Shown: piece after piece, positions 23,915-35,000 of the stretch | Numbering within the stretch: the first letter of the stretch is position 1 | Layout: each line of letters opens with the position of its first letter | From: Phaseolus vulgaris | Taxonomy: Eukaryota > Streptophyta > Magnoliopsida > Fabales > Fabaceae | Direction: 5' to 3' | NCBI RefSeq assembly: GCF_000499845.2 | Contig: NC_023755.2 | Location: 4,578,087-4,642,086, forward strand | DNA length: 64,000 bases | Notes under the pieces: generated by a model | Seen by the model: only the letters and a program-made list of their open reading frames with translations | The model's database searches: none | Told to the model about the DNA's origin: nothing | Position numbers and translations under genes: made by a program

Positions 23915-26796
23915 CTATTGTTTACCTATGCTAGAGTTATAAAAATTTATGAAATATGTGGACCAAGAATCTCTAACATATGAAATGCCTTCCTCATTCA
24001 TTGGTGTTTCTTCTGTGAATAACTGCATTGCAAAGTTGACATAAATTAGTTTTTAGATATATATGTTCAAGAATTATAAAAATGATTTAACATATATAGT
24101 ACCTCTTTCCAACCAGTTTTAACACCTAGTCTTATAATGGTAATCATCCATTGCATAATGTAATAGCCACACTCATAGCTTCCTGGTTGTTTATTACACT
24201 ATAATTCAATAAAAAGTAATATGTTAGTATATTGATAAACAATGATAATAGAGAAAGAAAAAAATTACAAACCTTTATTCTTATCCAGTTCAAATTATTT
24301 GAAATTGATCGACCTATTAGGATGTTATATCCATGCCATGAACTGGTTAATACAAAAAACCTCGTTAGTAGATGGTTAATTAGTAACATATACAAAGTTC
24401 AGTTTATAATGTACTTACGTATCAATGATATCCTTAAAGTTTTTGGGAATCTTCTTGTGTAGGGAACAAAACCACACAGCAGTCTTATCAACCATTGATA
24501 AGACAAGTAATTGTCAATGATGCCTATATCATCAATGAAAAGAGTTAGTAAATATTTAAAACATGAAATAATAATAATTGATGACATATAATTAAACTTA
24601 CTCATTAATATAAGAGCATAAATAAATTTGTTTTCCCTCTTTTTCCAGGGTGTTAGTGATGTATGCTTGAGTCTCAGATGAGTTTGGTCCAACGGGATTA
24701 GTATATGCAGGATCTAAGAATCCATACATATTTTTCTTCCCCTCAGTGATACAGACTCTATGCAAAAACCTACAAGTTTTTAGTTAAAGCATAATCAATA
24801 ATAATTTAACATAAAGTAAATTGAATAATAGGTAAAGATACTTACATCATAAAAAATTGAATTATACTTATATTGAGCTCTTGTTTCCCATATATAAATT
24901 CTGATAAATCTGTGTTGTAAATCATCAGTGGCAGTTCAATGTTTATTTGAAAAAATGTATCATCCCACGGAACTGGAAAAAGTTCATTACCAATCTGACT
25001 AGCAATGAGACGTAAGGAAGCTATAGGATCGTCAACTGGAACCTCATGCTTCTTTTCCGGATTTGGTGGTTGAAAAGGTTTCTACAAGATAAACAACATT
25101 TGTATTAAATTATATGTAATATATAAATATAAATAAAAAATAATATAATGAAATGAAATTATTACATGAAGTTTGGGCATAGATCGAATGAGCTCTCTGG
25201 GCCAGGCAACGAATGTCTGAAATGCATCGGCCACAATGGTTACCTCATCTGAAGGTAGTGGAACACGAGCATCAGGAAATCGTACTTTTTCAACTGTTAC
25301 CTTCGCCACTTCAGGGGAGAGAGGAACGTTATGTAAGGTGGTGGCGTTTTGATAGACTTTTCCAAGGGCCACCACCTGAGGAAGTTTGCCGCCCACTACT
25401 AGTAGCTCACAATCCTCCGTCTGCCCATTGATATCATCCCCTGATGTTGGAGGAGCCATACAACTCCCCTTTGTGCTCTTGGGAGTGGGACTAACAAGGG
25501 GTTTAATCGGCTCAGCACAAACTTGTTGCGATAGAAACTCTTGTCGCATTCGATCATTCTCCTTTTTCATCTCTAGCCACATCAAATCAATCTCCTTTCT
25601 CATCTCCTCCATTAATTCTTCACGTATCTTAGTCTTCATTTGAGTTTCGTTCTCTTTGGAGGAGGATGACGACTGCGTTTTGAAACTCCAAAATACAGTT
25701 TAATTCCGACCCTTTGTCCAGCTGCACGAACACGACTAGAGTGCTCAGGTCGTCTAATTGCTTCAACCAGGATATCGTGACGACCTTGAGCAACAAATTT
25801 ACCGTCGGATTCCAAGGAATCCTGCAAGAGTACACAAAAATCATATTTTCAAGCATTAATATAATTAATGCTTTAAAATAAATGAAAATAACAAAAATAA
25901 CTTACAATTTTTTCGATGATAACCCCGGATTGCTCAGAACTTGGTGCACCCGACTTTTTAATTCGGGCCCTCTTCCATTTTACATGGCGAAAAGGTGGTG
26001 ATGGAGGAGAAGTGACCCCTGTTTCCACATTCTCAGACAACGTCCCCTGTTTAGATTTCTCCTTTTCCACCATCAGTGTTTGCTCAAGTTTTCGATACCC
26101 CGAACGAGACATAACGTGCGGGGTAAGATTCTTCAAAGCTATCTCTTGAGCTTTCTTCCGACGATCCTGTCATAATTGAAATAAACAAACTGAAGTAAAT
26201 AAGATAAACTTATTAATGTTATATAAACAAAAAAGTTACTTCACTTACCATCCAAGCCTCATTTTGACGGCTTTCTTTAAAAAGACGCCATGTCTCTTCA
26301 TCAATATGTTTGTACTTTAAACATGGATTTTCGTCTTTAAGGTCGCCAAAAATGTATCTCGAAGTCAATCTTGACTTAAAGGTACGAAATTTGAGTCCGA
26401 TATTGGATATAATCTTTGATCGAAGCGGTTCCACATCAGGAATTTCAAAGTTTGCCTGCAAAATAACATCAACAAATTAAAATTAATCAATGAATATTAA
26501 AAAGCATTATATCAAAATGTAAAGCTTACCAGAACATCCTCCCAGATCATGTTACGGTCGACCTCTGACACCTCATCCCATGAATTAATTAGAATGGAGA
26601 GCCTCTCACGAGAAACAACTCCAAGATAGCTCATAAACTCATCTGCCTTAGGACCAAAAGCCACTCCAATGTTGACGTCAATGTCAACACGTGTCTTCTC
26701 ACCAGTAGCACGTCTCAATGCGAGACGCTTCAATCTAGTAGGTCCTCTGCTGCCTCGTCCGGATCGAGGTTTGAGTGGGGTGTGATCGTCATCCAT
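23915..26796 (-). pseudogene. CACTA-1 companion gene: TnpA-like / DUF8039-like protein with C48 (Ulp1) peptidase domain
   Basis: A ten-exon model with phase-consistent GT-AG introns: 26530-26796, 26249-26455, 25906-26166, 25166-25821, 24846-25081, 24602-24769, 24419-24523, 24273-24342, 24103-24198, 23915-24022. The start is MDDDHTPLKPRSGRG, basic. Exons 1-3 have the pattern of plant Ptta/En/Spm proteins (WEDVL, RLTSRYIFGD, DEETWRLFKESR). Exon 4 has a coiled coil followed by a segment ending SDEVTIVADAFQTFVAWPREL, which I associate with DUF8039. Exons 5-10 form a papain-like Ulp1 domain: the His region is H-H-stop-Q-L-L-V and the Cys region QPGSYECGYYIM. Lesions: TGG to TGA at 24514-24516 beside the catalytic His, and a 1-nt frame slip in exon 4 near 25650-25690. 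It probably bound the subterminal repeats. The protease role is unknown. Confidence 0.8.
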
Positions 26797-26921
26797 GTCT
26801 CTGTTAAAAAAATTAGGTAACAAACATTAGTTAATCTGCATCGAATTAAAATCTTATAAAAATAATACATAAAAATCTAAATCTAAAATGCTTATTTACA
26901 GGTTGCATGGGGGTTGAAAGT

Positions 26922-29900
26922 TCATATGTAAATTCCTTCACTGTCGTCTTTACGGGTTGCATGTACATCATCAACTACATCGTCATCTTTATTAATTATC
27001 TTTGGTGTGAATGAACAGGGGTCACCATTTTCAATATCATCTATGGTCTCCCCTTGTTTTTTGCCGTGTAAAACGACATACCAATGTTCTGACGTAGGAA
27101 CTTTCACGTAGAAAACTTGAGATGCTTGTTGAACCATTATAAATGGCTCATCTCGATACCCTATCTTTCGAAAGTCCACTAGTGTGAATCCTGAATCATC
27201 AATTTTAACCCCACTTTTATTGTCAACCCATTTACACTTGAAAACTGGAACGAAAAACTTAATGTAGTTAATCTCCCATATCTCTTCTATAAACCCATAG
27301 TATGCCATTGATCCAAGTACTGGATTTGTATCTTTCGAAGTCGAAAACTGCATTGACTCGGCTTCAAGAGTAACACCAGAATTTTGAACTGTACTCTTTT
27401 CATCCATGGACTTCGTGTAAAATATACAATTATTCACTTCGTACGCTGTACATGAGATGACATCAAACTTCAATCCAGCAGCCAACCAGGTCAAGGTCTC
27501 TGATGCCGTTGAATCCTTGAACACCTCGTCTTTAAACCAAGGCATGAAAGTTCTATTATGTTCCATCAAGACCCATTTCTCTGCTTGTCTTAGGTTATTT
27601 GCCTTCACAATGGCTTTATGAGCTTCTATGTAAGGTACAACTTCATCTGTGTTATTCAATATGTACAAATGTGCTTGCAAGACTTCTGATTGAGATTTGC
27701 TTACAATATTCACACCACGTAAACATTTACTTGTAGAACGCCTGTGGTGCCATGAATTAGCTGGAACACCTATTGGATTTGCTTTTGTCATGTACTCTGA
27801 ACAAAATTCAATACTTTCTTCAGCTATGTACCTTTTAATCATTGAAGCCTCTGGACGATAATGATTTTTCACATAACCTTTCAAAATTTTCATATACCGC
27901 TCAACAGGATGCATCCATCTTAAGTACACTGGTCCACACAATCTAACCTCTCTTACCAGATGCACCACTAGATGAACCATGATGTCAAAAAAAGACGGAG
28001 GAAAAAACATCTCCAATTCACACAAGATAACAACAATTTCATTTTGAAGTTCATCTAGTTTTGAGGGATCAATGACTTTACAACAGATGGAAGAGAAGAA
28101 TGAGCACAAACGGGTTATGGTATGTCTAACATTTTTTGGTAAGATCCCACGGATAGCTACCGGCAACAACTGTTGCATCAAGATGTGACAATCATGAGAC
28201 TTCAACCCAATTAACTTCAAATCTTGCATTGACACTAGGCTCTTCACATTTGAGGAATGTCCTTGTGGCACTTTCACACCTTTTAGACATTGACAAAAAC
28301 TAATTTTTTCATCTTTTGACATTGTATAACAGGTTGGGGGCAAATATGTACGCTTACCCATTTCTATGGGTGCCAACTCGTCGCGTATGTTCATCTCAAT
28401 CAAATTTAAACGAGCATTTAGACCATCCTTTGTCTTCCCGTTAATGTTAAGAAGTGTACCAATTAAGCTATCACACACATTCTTCTCAACATGCATTACA
28501 TCTATACAATGTCTGACTTCTAACCTCGACCAGTACGAAAGATCAAAGAAGATTGATTTCTTCTTCCAAATATTTGTCACAAATGACTTTTTTTTGACTT
28601 ACCGAAGCTGTGGTCTAAGTTATTTACCTTTTCGTAAACCTCAACACCGGTTAATGGAGTTGGTGGACCACTACCCTCTTGGTGTCCATTAAAGGCTTTT
28701 TTCAACCTCCGGTAAGGATGATGACTTCTAAGAAACCTTCGATGCCGAAGATATACTGTTTTCCTTCCATGTTTCAATTGTTGAGAAGCAGTGTCTTCTT
28801 CGCATATTGGACACGCTTTGTGACCCTTAACACTATAACCTGATAAGTTACCATATGCCGGAAAGTCGTTGATGGTGCAAAATAACATGGCATGAAGCTT
28901 GAAAGTTTCATTAGCAAATCCGTCAAATACTTCAACACCCTGGTCCCACATTAACTTCAAATCTTCAATTAGGGGACTTAGATAAACATCAATATCATTC
29001 CCTGGCTGTTTCGGACCGAATATCATCATAGACAACATCATGTATTTTCGCTTCATGCACAATCCAGGAGGTAAGTTGTAAATAACTAGTAATACAGGCC
29101 ATGAACTGTGATTTGTACTCATATTACCAAACGGATTCATTCCGTCTGTAGCTAAACCAAGTCGGATATTTCTTGATTCTTTACCAAACTCTGGAAAGTC
29201 ATCATCAAATTTCTTCTATTGAATAGAATTAGCTAGATGTCGGTACATGCCATCGCATTTCCTCTCATCTGCATGCCATCTAAGATTCTTAGCATCGTCT
29301 GGGTTTGCAAACAAACGCTTCATCCTTGGAATGATGGGAAGATACCACATAACCTTCATTGGGGGTCCATGCTTTTCCATTTCATCAATAGAATCATCAT
29401 CTTTTTGTTTCAACTTATAACGTGATAACCCACACCTCGGACAACTTTTCAACAATTCAAAATCTTTCCGGTATAATATACAATCATTAGGATATGCATA
29501 TATCTTTTTGTACTCCATACCCATTGGACAAAGAATCTTTTTGGCCTCGTAATTACGATTAGGTAGACTATTTCCCTCTGGAAGCATATCCTTCAACAAC
29601 TGGAGCAATTCCGTGAAGCTTTTATCAGTCCATCCGTTTATTGCCTTCAAATTCATCAATCTTAACACCGTCGACAACCGTGTGAAGTTAGTTGATCCAG
29701 AATACAAAAGAGTCTCTGCATCTTTTGACATACTTCCATATCCATGCGCTTTTGCAAAACACTCAGCTCCCACATCACGAATCATGTCCTCCAATCGATC
29801 ATCATCTCCATCATCGTGTACTGCTTCATCCATGGTAGAACCCACATATTCTTCAGTTACGGAAACACGTGGTAAATTTAATAATTCACCATGCCATGTC

Positions 29901-30121
29901 CAAGTTGTATAAGATCGAAGAAACCCATCACATAGCAGGTGTTCCCTCATGATATTCACATCCAGTATCCTTGCATTCAAACAGTTAACGCACGGACACC
30001 TGATCTTTGCTCCATCATGACCACTAATAATCGCGTTACGCTGCGCAAATTGTATAAATTCCTCTACTCCCCTTTCGTACTCATCACTTATACGAACAAC
30101 ATTAATCCAACCTCGATCCAT
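26922..30121 (-). pseudogene. CACTA-1 TNP2-type transposase
   Basis: The start MDRGWINVVRISDEYE matches the transposase-associated N-terminal domain, with zinc ligands C-P-C-V-N-C near residue 45. The Transposase_21/TNP2 core follows: CPRCGLSRYKLK, MKVMWYLPIIPRMKRLF, then after a stop LATDGMNPFGNMS and NDIDVYLSPLIEDLK, with CPICEED. After a frameshift, RHCIDVMHVEKNVCD is the likely Glu region. DUF4218-like (VYLRWMHPVERYMK) and DUF4216-like (IKFFVPVFKCKWVD) regions end the protein. There are two lesions. A TAG at 29216-29218 lies where the family has Trp (SIQ-W-KK). A one-base slip in the A8 tract at 28588-28595 shifts the frame. Otherwise the ~1060-codon length is normal. Confidence 0.9.
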
Positions 30122-30767
30122 TATATATTCTGGAATAGTTAGGATTTTCTAATAATTAGTATTCTATCTCACACATTTGCCGAGGGTCGAACACCCCCGG
30201 ACTCAATCCAAACACGATAATTCTATTCTAAAAGTAACAACTAACATAACATAAAACTTTTATTAAAATGTAATTAACAACTAACTAAATATATAATATA
30301 AATTCAAGAAAATACAAATTATATAATACAAATTTATATATAATAATATATAAATTATAATACACAAAAATATAAATTCAAAATATTAAATAAAAATTCA
30401 AAAAATTTTAAATACAACACCAACCTTTCCGTGAACAAAGCTTGCTGGTGATCGGAGTGGCAGAGGCACGCGACAAAGGCGGCGGTGGAAGCGGTGGCGG
30501 TGGCAGAATAGGAAAACACCAGCGAAGACCAATGGAACAGTAACCTAAAATGCAAATGCGCCAACGAAGTAAGGAAACGAAAATGCCAATGTCAACGAAG
30601 TAAGAAACGAAAATGAATGGATGAATGAACGAACGAAACTTACAATGGTGAAAATGCAGAGAGGAGAAGAAAGTGAAACTGAGCGCAAGAACAGTGGAAA
30701 CGAAGAGCGGAGAAGAAAGTGAAAGTCTGAAACTAAGTGGCGCGCTTCAAATTTTTAGGGTAAAAAT
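30122..30767 (-). promoter_or_regulatory. Leader/promoter side of CACTA-1 genes
   Basis: A non-coding stretch upstream of the transposase start. It includes a block at 30178-30209 (complement contains GGGGGTGTTCGACCCTCGG) that recurs in CACTA-2 at 41224-41256. It also has a GA-rich segment (30590-30730) resembling a 5' leader. No clear TATA position was fixed. Confidence 0.5.
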
Positions 30768-30975
30768 GATTTACAAATGCACATTGATTTTCATATGACC
30801 GCATTTGTAAATCATTGCACATTGATTTACAAATGCGTTTTTTCATATGACCGCATTTGTAAATCATTGGCATTGATTTAGAAATGCGGTTTTACTCTAG
30901 AACCGCATTTGTAAATCAAATTAATTTCAAAAATGCCACCGTGTTTTTTACAAATGCGTTTAATCGCAAACCCGC
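30768..30975. repeat. Right subterminal repeat array of CACTA-1
   Basis: The same ACAAATGCGGT / ACCGCATTTGTAAAT pairs as at the left end, with more decay (about seven recognisable copies). The spacers contain CATTGATTTACAAATGC repeats. Confidence 0.8.
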
Positions 30976-31165
30976 ACTTAATAAGGAGTATTCTTTTAAT
31001 CTTTTTGCACTAGTGGTAACTGCTCTATCAGTATCAATTTTTTTTTTTTATCTTTTATCTTTTTATGTGCTATATAAATATAGCACTCAATAATGTAAGT
31101 GGACAACAATTCTTAATTAATAAAATATATCATTTTTTTTCTTCCTTTTCTCTTCTTTCTCTAAA

Positions 31166-31900
31166 TGAGATATATAAAACTAGTATGTTCATCGATATTT
31201 GAATTAGAAAGCTACAACAAACCTACCATTAGTTAATTTTTGTATTAATTACATTAGTTAATTTTTTTTATTAAATATATTAGCTTATTTTTTGTACTTT
31301 TCTTATAAATGATAATTTGATCATAGTATGTTGTGATTATTTTAGGACAATTGAAAACTAAATTTAGTTTTGTTATATTTTATTTGTAATGTTATTTTAG
31401 GTTCATAAAAGGTTATGACATTACGTTAGGTATTTATCACTTTTTAAAATCTTACTCTCATAAAAAAAAATATTTAAAGTCTAATATTTAGATGCAAAAA
31501 AGTTTAACTACAAGAATAATATGTAATATTTCTTATGTTTTATAAATATTACATTTATAAAAAAATTGTCACTCAGTTTTCATTTAAGTATTTTAAAACA
31601 TTTAAGACTAAAGTTAATACGCACTCTCCTACTGCCCCCAACGTAAAATCAATCCAAAATATACAAATAATATAGATAAGACATACTACTGCCCCCAACG
31701 TAAAATCAATCCAAAATATACAAATAATATAGATAAGACAAAAATATATGTTTTATTGGTTTGAAAGTTGTATCTACATTGTTCTCTCACTCTAGAACTA
31801 ATTACCTATTATAATCGTTAATAATATCAATTATGTACCTTTTTTTTTCTTTTTGTAATTCATTACAATTAAACTTTCTTACGGTTGAACATGGCATATA
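31166..31900. repeat. AT-rich spacer containing a 57-bp tandem duplication
   Basis: There is no gene-like frame. A segment beginning TACTGCCCCCAACG is present twice in tandem, 31630-31686 and 31687-31743, almost without change. That points to a recent local duplication. Confidence 0.7.
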
Positions 31901-33106
31901 TGTTTGAATGTGTGGCCAAAATAAGAGGGGATTAAATGTTTTCACAATATTTTCGCAAAGATTGGAAGTAGAGTGAAAAGTTCTGAAAAATTAACCAATA
32001 GATTTTTTGTTCAACTGGATAAAATTTCAGTTTTATAGTTCTTTATAAAAACTCAACTAGTTGTTTTCTCGAAACAACAAATTGTTTATACCAGAAAACA
32101 AAGAACATTTCATAAAACAGTGAATAAGAGTAGGGATAGAGAGATTCACACAAATATATTTATATTTGTTCACTCTTAACCAAGAGCTACATCCAGTCCT
32201 TAGCTAACCACTGAGAATTTACTATGCAATCAAAACTAGATTATAAAACACACTAAGAATGTTGATCCTGAACCCCCTCAAGAACACACAACACTTCTTA
32301 GCCAAAACCACACCAAAAATATTGATCTTGAACCCCTCAAGAACACACTACACTCCTTGGCAACACCTTCATTCCAGAAACCTTATATGAAACTAATATA
32401 CACATATTTATAATATTCAAGGAAGGAAATAGAATACACCTAGACTTTACAAAGCAGTAGTACAAGTGGATAGAAAACACAATTCCTATTTCACACACAA
32501 GCAATGATCCAAAAGCTCTTGATTCTCTTGAAAACATTTTTAATAAGCTCTCTTTGTTAGGTACTTGAAAAAAATTACAAAATAGTCTTTATTAATCAAA
32601 AGTAGTTAGAAACATTTCAAAATAGTTTAGAATTCTTAATAGAATTATGTTAGAAAAACAACAAATTGTTTTAAAAAACAACTGATTGAATTTATTTTTT
32701 GTTAAGAATTTCATATAAAACAATTAGTTGTTTTATCGAAATAACCAATTGTTTCAGATTGACAGAAAAGACAAAAGAAAGCAAAGGTTTTTCAAAACCT
32801 TTGAAAAACACTAAATGCCAAACAACCAGTTGTTTCGAGAAATCAACTGGATAAAAAACTTGTTGTATTCACTAGACCTTGAACAACAACTTTTTTCAAC
32901 AGATTGATTTGAAAAACAATTAACTAAAATTTCATAACTTTTTAGAAAACACTTCTTTCAAAAGAGATAAAGAATCAAGTGAGCTTGGATCAATAATAAA
33001 TGTGAGTTGACAATAAAAAATCTACTAAACAACATACATAAACACTGTAGTAGGTTCTTCAAGTCTTCAAAGCAGATTTGAAAACATCAAAACACCTTGT
33101 TCAACA
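31901..33106. repeat. Solo LTR, Sirevirus-like, older copy
   Basis: It begins TGTTTGAATGTG and ends TTCAACA, flanked by ATATA and ATATT (4 of 5 bases match). Inside it has AGAGCTACATCCAGTC and the palindromic AACAACTAGTTGTTTT-type motifs, as in the solo LTR at 45001 and partly in the LTRs of B. No internal element sequence is attached, so it is a product of LTR-LTR recombination. Confidence 0.7.
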
Positions 33107-33223
33107 ATATTTGTCATGAAATTTGCATAATTTGTGTTTGTATAATAAAGATAAATAGTGTTTACTAAAATTTCTTTTGAAATGTAAAATATTTATAAAT
33201 AGTGATTTCAAACCTTTGGAATG

Positions 33224-33557
33224 TGATACGGTGCTGGATATGGGAGAATAAGAACCACAATAAAAGGGGGTAAAACAATAGAATTGAATAGGAAAAATGA
33301 ATAAATTCTCATATTCAAAAGTACATTTTAAAAAAATAAATTAAAATTCCTTCATTTCCTCTTGTAATTGGGACTTATAAGAGCTCTTTCATTTATTATC
33401 CCATATCCCTAGTGGACAATTGGTCTACTTTAACTGAAAAAGCATAACATAAATAATCTACTCAATCTTTTAAAATAGACCAAAATAACTGAAGAAACTT
33501 CTAGAGATAATCCTTTAGTCAAGAGGGTATATATACCCTTCTAGTGGACCTTGTAGG
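33224..33557 (-). repeat. 3' LTR of Gypsy C
   Basis: It matches 37216-37548 by the shared blocks GGGAGAATAAGAACCA / GGGGAAAATAAGAACCA, CCTCTTGTAA, CTTTAACTGAAAAAGC and CTTCTAGTGGACCTTGTA. The pair is clearly diverged, more than the LTRs of B. Confidence 0.75.
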
Positions 33558-34609
33558 TGCGATATTATTCATTGGAGCTTGAAACGTAGAAGGAGAATTA
33601 GAAAGGCCAAAGGGTAAAACTAAAAACTCACATTGACCATCAAAAGTCCTAAATGTTGTTTTGTGGCAATCAACAGGTTGTACCCGAATTCGGTGATAAT
33701 TGGATCTTAAATCAAAATTAGTAAACACTTTATCCTTAGTTAACTCATCTAGTAATTCCTCAATTGTGGGAATAGGAAACCTATCATTCACTGTAATTGC
33801 ATTTAAGGCCCTGTAATCCACATAAAAATGCCACGACCCATCTTTTTTTTATGAGGATGACGAGGGAGATGGTTTTTGGTCGTATGATGCCCTCATGTAG
33901 AATTTCTTGGATTAAATAAGTCATGGTATATTTGTGGGAATGAGGGTAACGACAGGGCTTGATATTTATAGGAGTGAAGTTTTTTAACAAAGGAATGTAA
34001 TGGTTATGAGAGTGGTGGGGGTGCAAAAAGAGAATTGTAGGTGTAAAGTAAATCTAAAATGTCTTGGTGTATATTAGGAGATGGGCAACAGGTTGAGGCA
34101 AGTCAGGTTGAAACGTGAGGAGATGGAGAGAAACTAAATGTTATTTTGTGGCAATCAATAGGTTATACCCGAATCCAACTTAGTGACACTTTAGCCTCAG
34201 TTAAATCATCTAGTAATTCCTCAATTGTGGAAATATCAAACCTATCCTTTATTGTAATTGCATTTAGGACCCTGTAATCCACACAAAAATGCCACAACCC
34301 ATCCTTTTTCTAAGAGGATCACAAGGGAAAAGAAGGAGCTGATACTTGGGCGTATGAGCCCCTCATGTAACATTTTTTGGATTAGAGAAGTGATTGTATG
34401 TTTGTGGGAATGAGGGTAACAATAGGGCTTTATATTTATGGGAGTGGAGTTTGGAACAAAGTAATGTAATGGTTATGAGGGAGGTGGGGGGTACAAAAAG
34501 GGAATTGTAGGTTTGAAGTAAATATAAAAAGTCTGGGTGAATATCAGGAGATGCAAAGCAGGTTGAGAGTGGGTCAAGTTGAAACGGGAGAAGATGAAGA
34601 GAAGCTATT
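33558..34609 (-). pseudogene. Gypsy C reverse transcriptase, tandemly duplicated
   Basis: The RT N-half is readable on the minus strand at 33519-33830: DYRALNAITVNDRFPIPTIEELLDEL, TNFDLRSNYHRIRV, HKTTFRTFDG and LPFGLSNSPSTFQ. Its start lies in another frame at 33830-34020 (YPHSHK, ILHEGIIRP). A second, more decayed copy of the same region follows at 34136-34609, offset by about 485 bp. The protein ends just before the YVDD catalytic block, because the 3' LTR begins there. Confidence 0.75.
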
Positions 34610-35000
34610 GCATTTGTGTGCAGTAGGTGACAAATATTAGTGATTGAAGCATGGGTGTCTAAAAGTTTGGTAGTACTTGTGAGTGTTATGGAAGAACCAT
34701 TGTGAATGTGAGTTGGGGAGTCGAAAAATTTTCTTGTAAAGGCCCAAGAGAGCGTAGCCAGTCCATTCCAAGGAATACATCAACACCTTCAATTAGAATG
34801 AGGTAAAAGGCAATGGTGAAAAGGTGGTTTTGTACCGAGATGGTGACATGAGGACATAAAGATGTCTGGTGAATCTTTTTGCCATTTCCAACCATGATAG
34901 AGAAAAGCGTAATAGGTAGAGTGCAAAGGTTGAGATGAAGGGCCAGACGAGGTTGGAGGATATTATGGGAGCTTCCTGTATCAATTAATATGGTGATGGG
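34610..35000 (-). pseudogene. Gypsy C protease relic
   Basis: The minus-strand frame at 34686-34895 carries M-V-G-N-G-K-K-I, then EGVDVFLGMDWLRSLGPL. That is the downstream half of a Gypsy retropepsin (the G-x-D-x-x-L-G-M/V-x-W-L motif). The active-site Asp segment lies in another frame near 34950 (tract reading LINTGSS-like) and is not intact. Confidence 0.6.

Larger units (their letters stand above)
23407..31015 (-). mobile_element. Complete CACTA (En/Spm-like) transposon, CACTA-1
   Basis: A 7.6-kb DNA transposon with termini CACTAGCGTAGAAA (left) and CACTAGTGCAAAAA (right, read inward). Flanking GTA duplications are perfect. Subterminal arrays of the palindromic motif TTACAAATGCGGT lie at both ends. 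Two minus-strand genes are present: a TNP2-type transposase (26922-30121) and a multi-exon companion (23915-26796). Both have nonsense and frameshift lesions, so the copy is not autonomous, but its ends look mobilisable in trans. Confidence 0.93.
7877..31165 (+). mobile_element. Copia element A, nested host of three later insertions
   Basis: This is a degenerate Copia retrotransposon whose parts are spread over 23 kb by later insertions. In order it has: 5' LTR (7877-8220), primer site (8221-8232), gag, protease, integrase (10120-10935), RT (11588-12447), RNase H (22770-23240) and 3' LTR (23299-31165, itself split). Without the three insertions it would be about 4.7 kb, the normal Copia range. 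The inserted segments are 9119-10114, 12448-22769 and 23407-31015. No matching 5-bp target duplication survives at the outer ends (TGGTC against TGAGA), consistent with age. Gag and protease are defective. Confidence 0.85.
23299..31165 (+). repeat. 3' LTR of element A, split by a CACTA transposon
   Basis: LTR sequence occupies 23299-23406 and 31016-31165. It matches the 5' LTR at 7877-8220, including the CTATCAGT repeats and the promoter-like CTATATAAATATA box. The CACTA element sits between, inside the repeat array. GTA is duplicated at 23404-23406 and 31016-31018. Confidence 0.85.
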
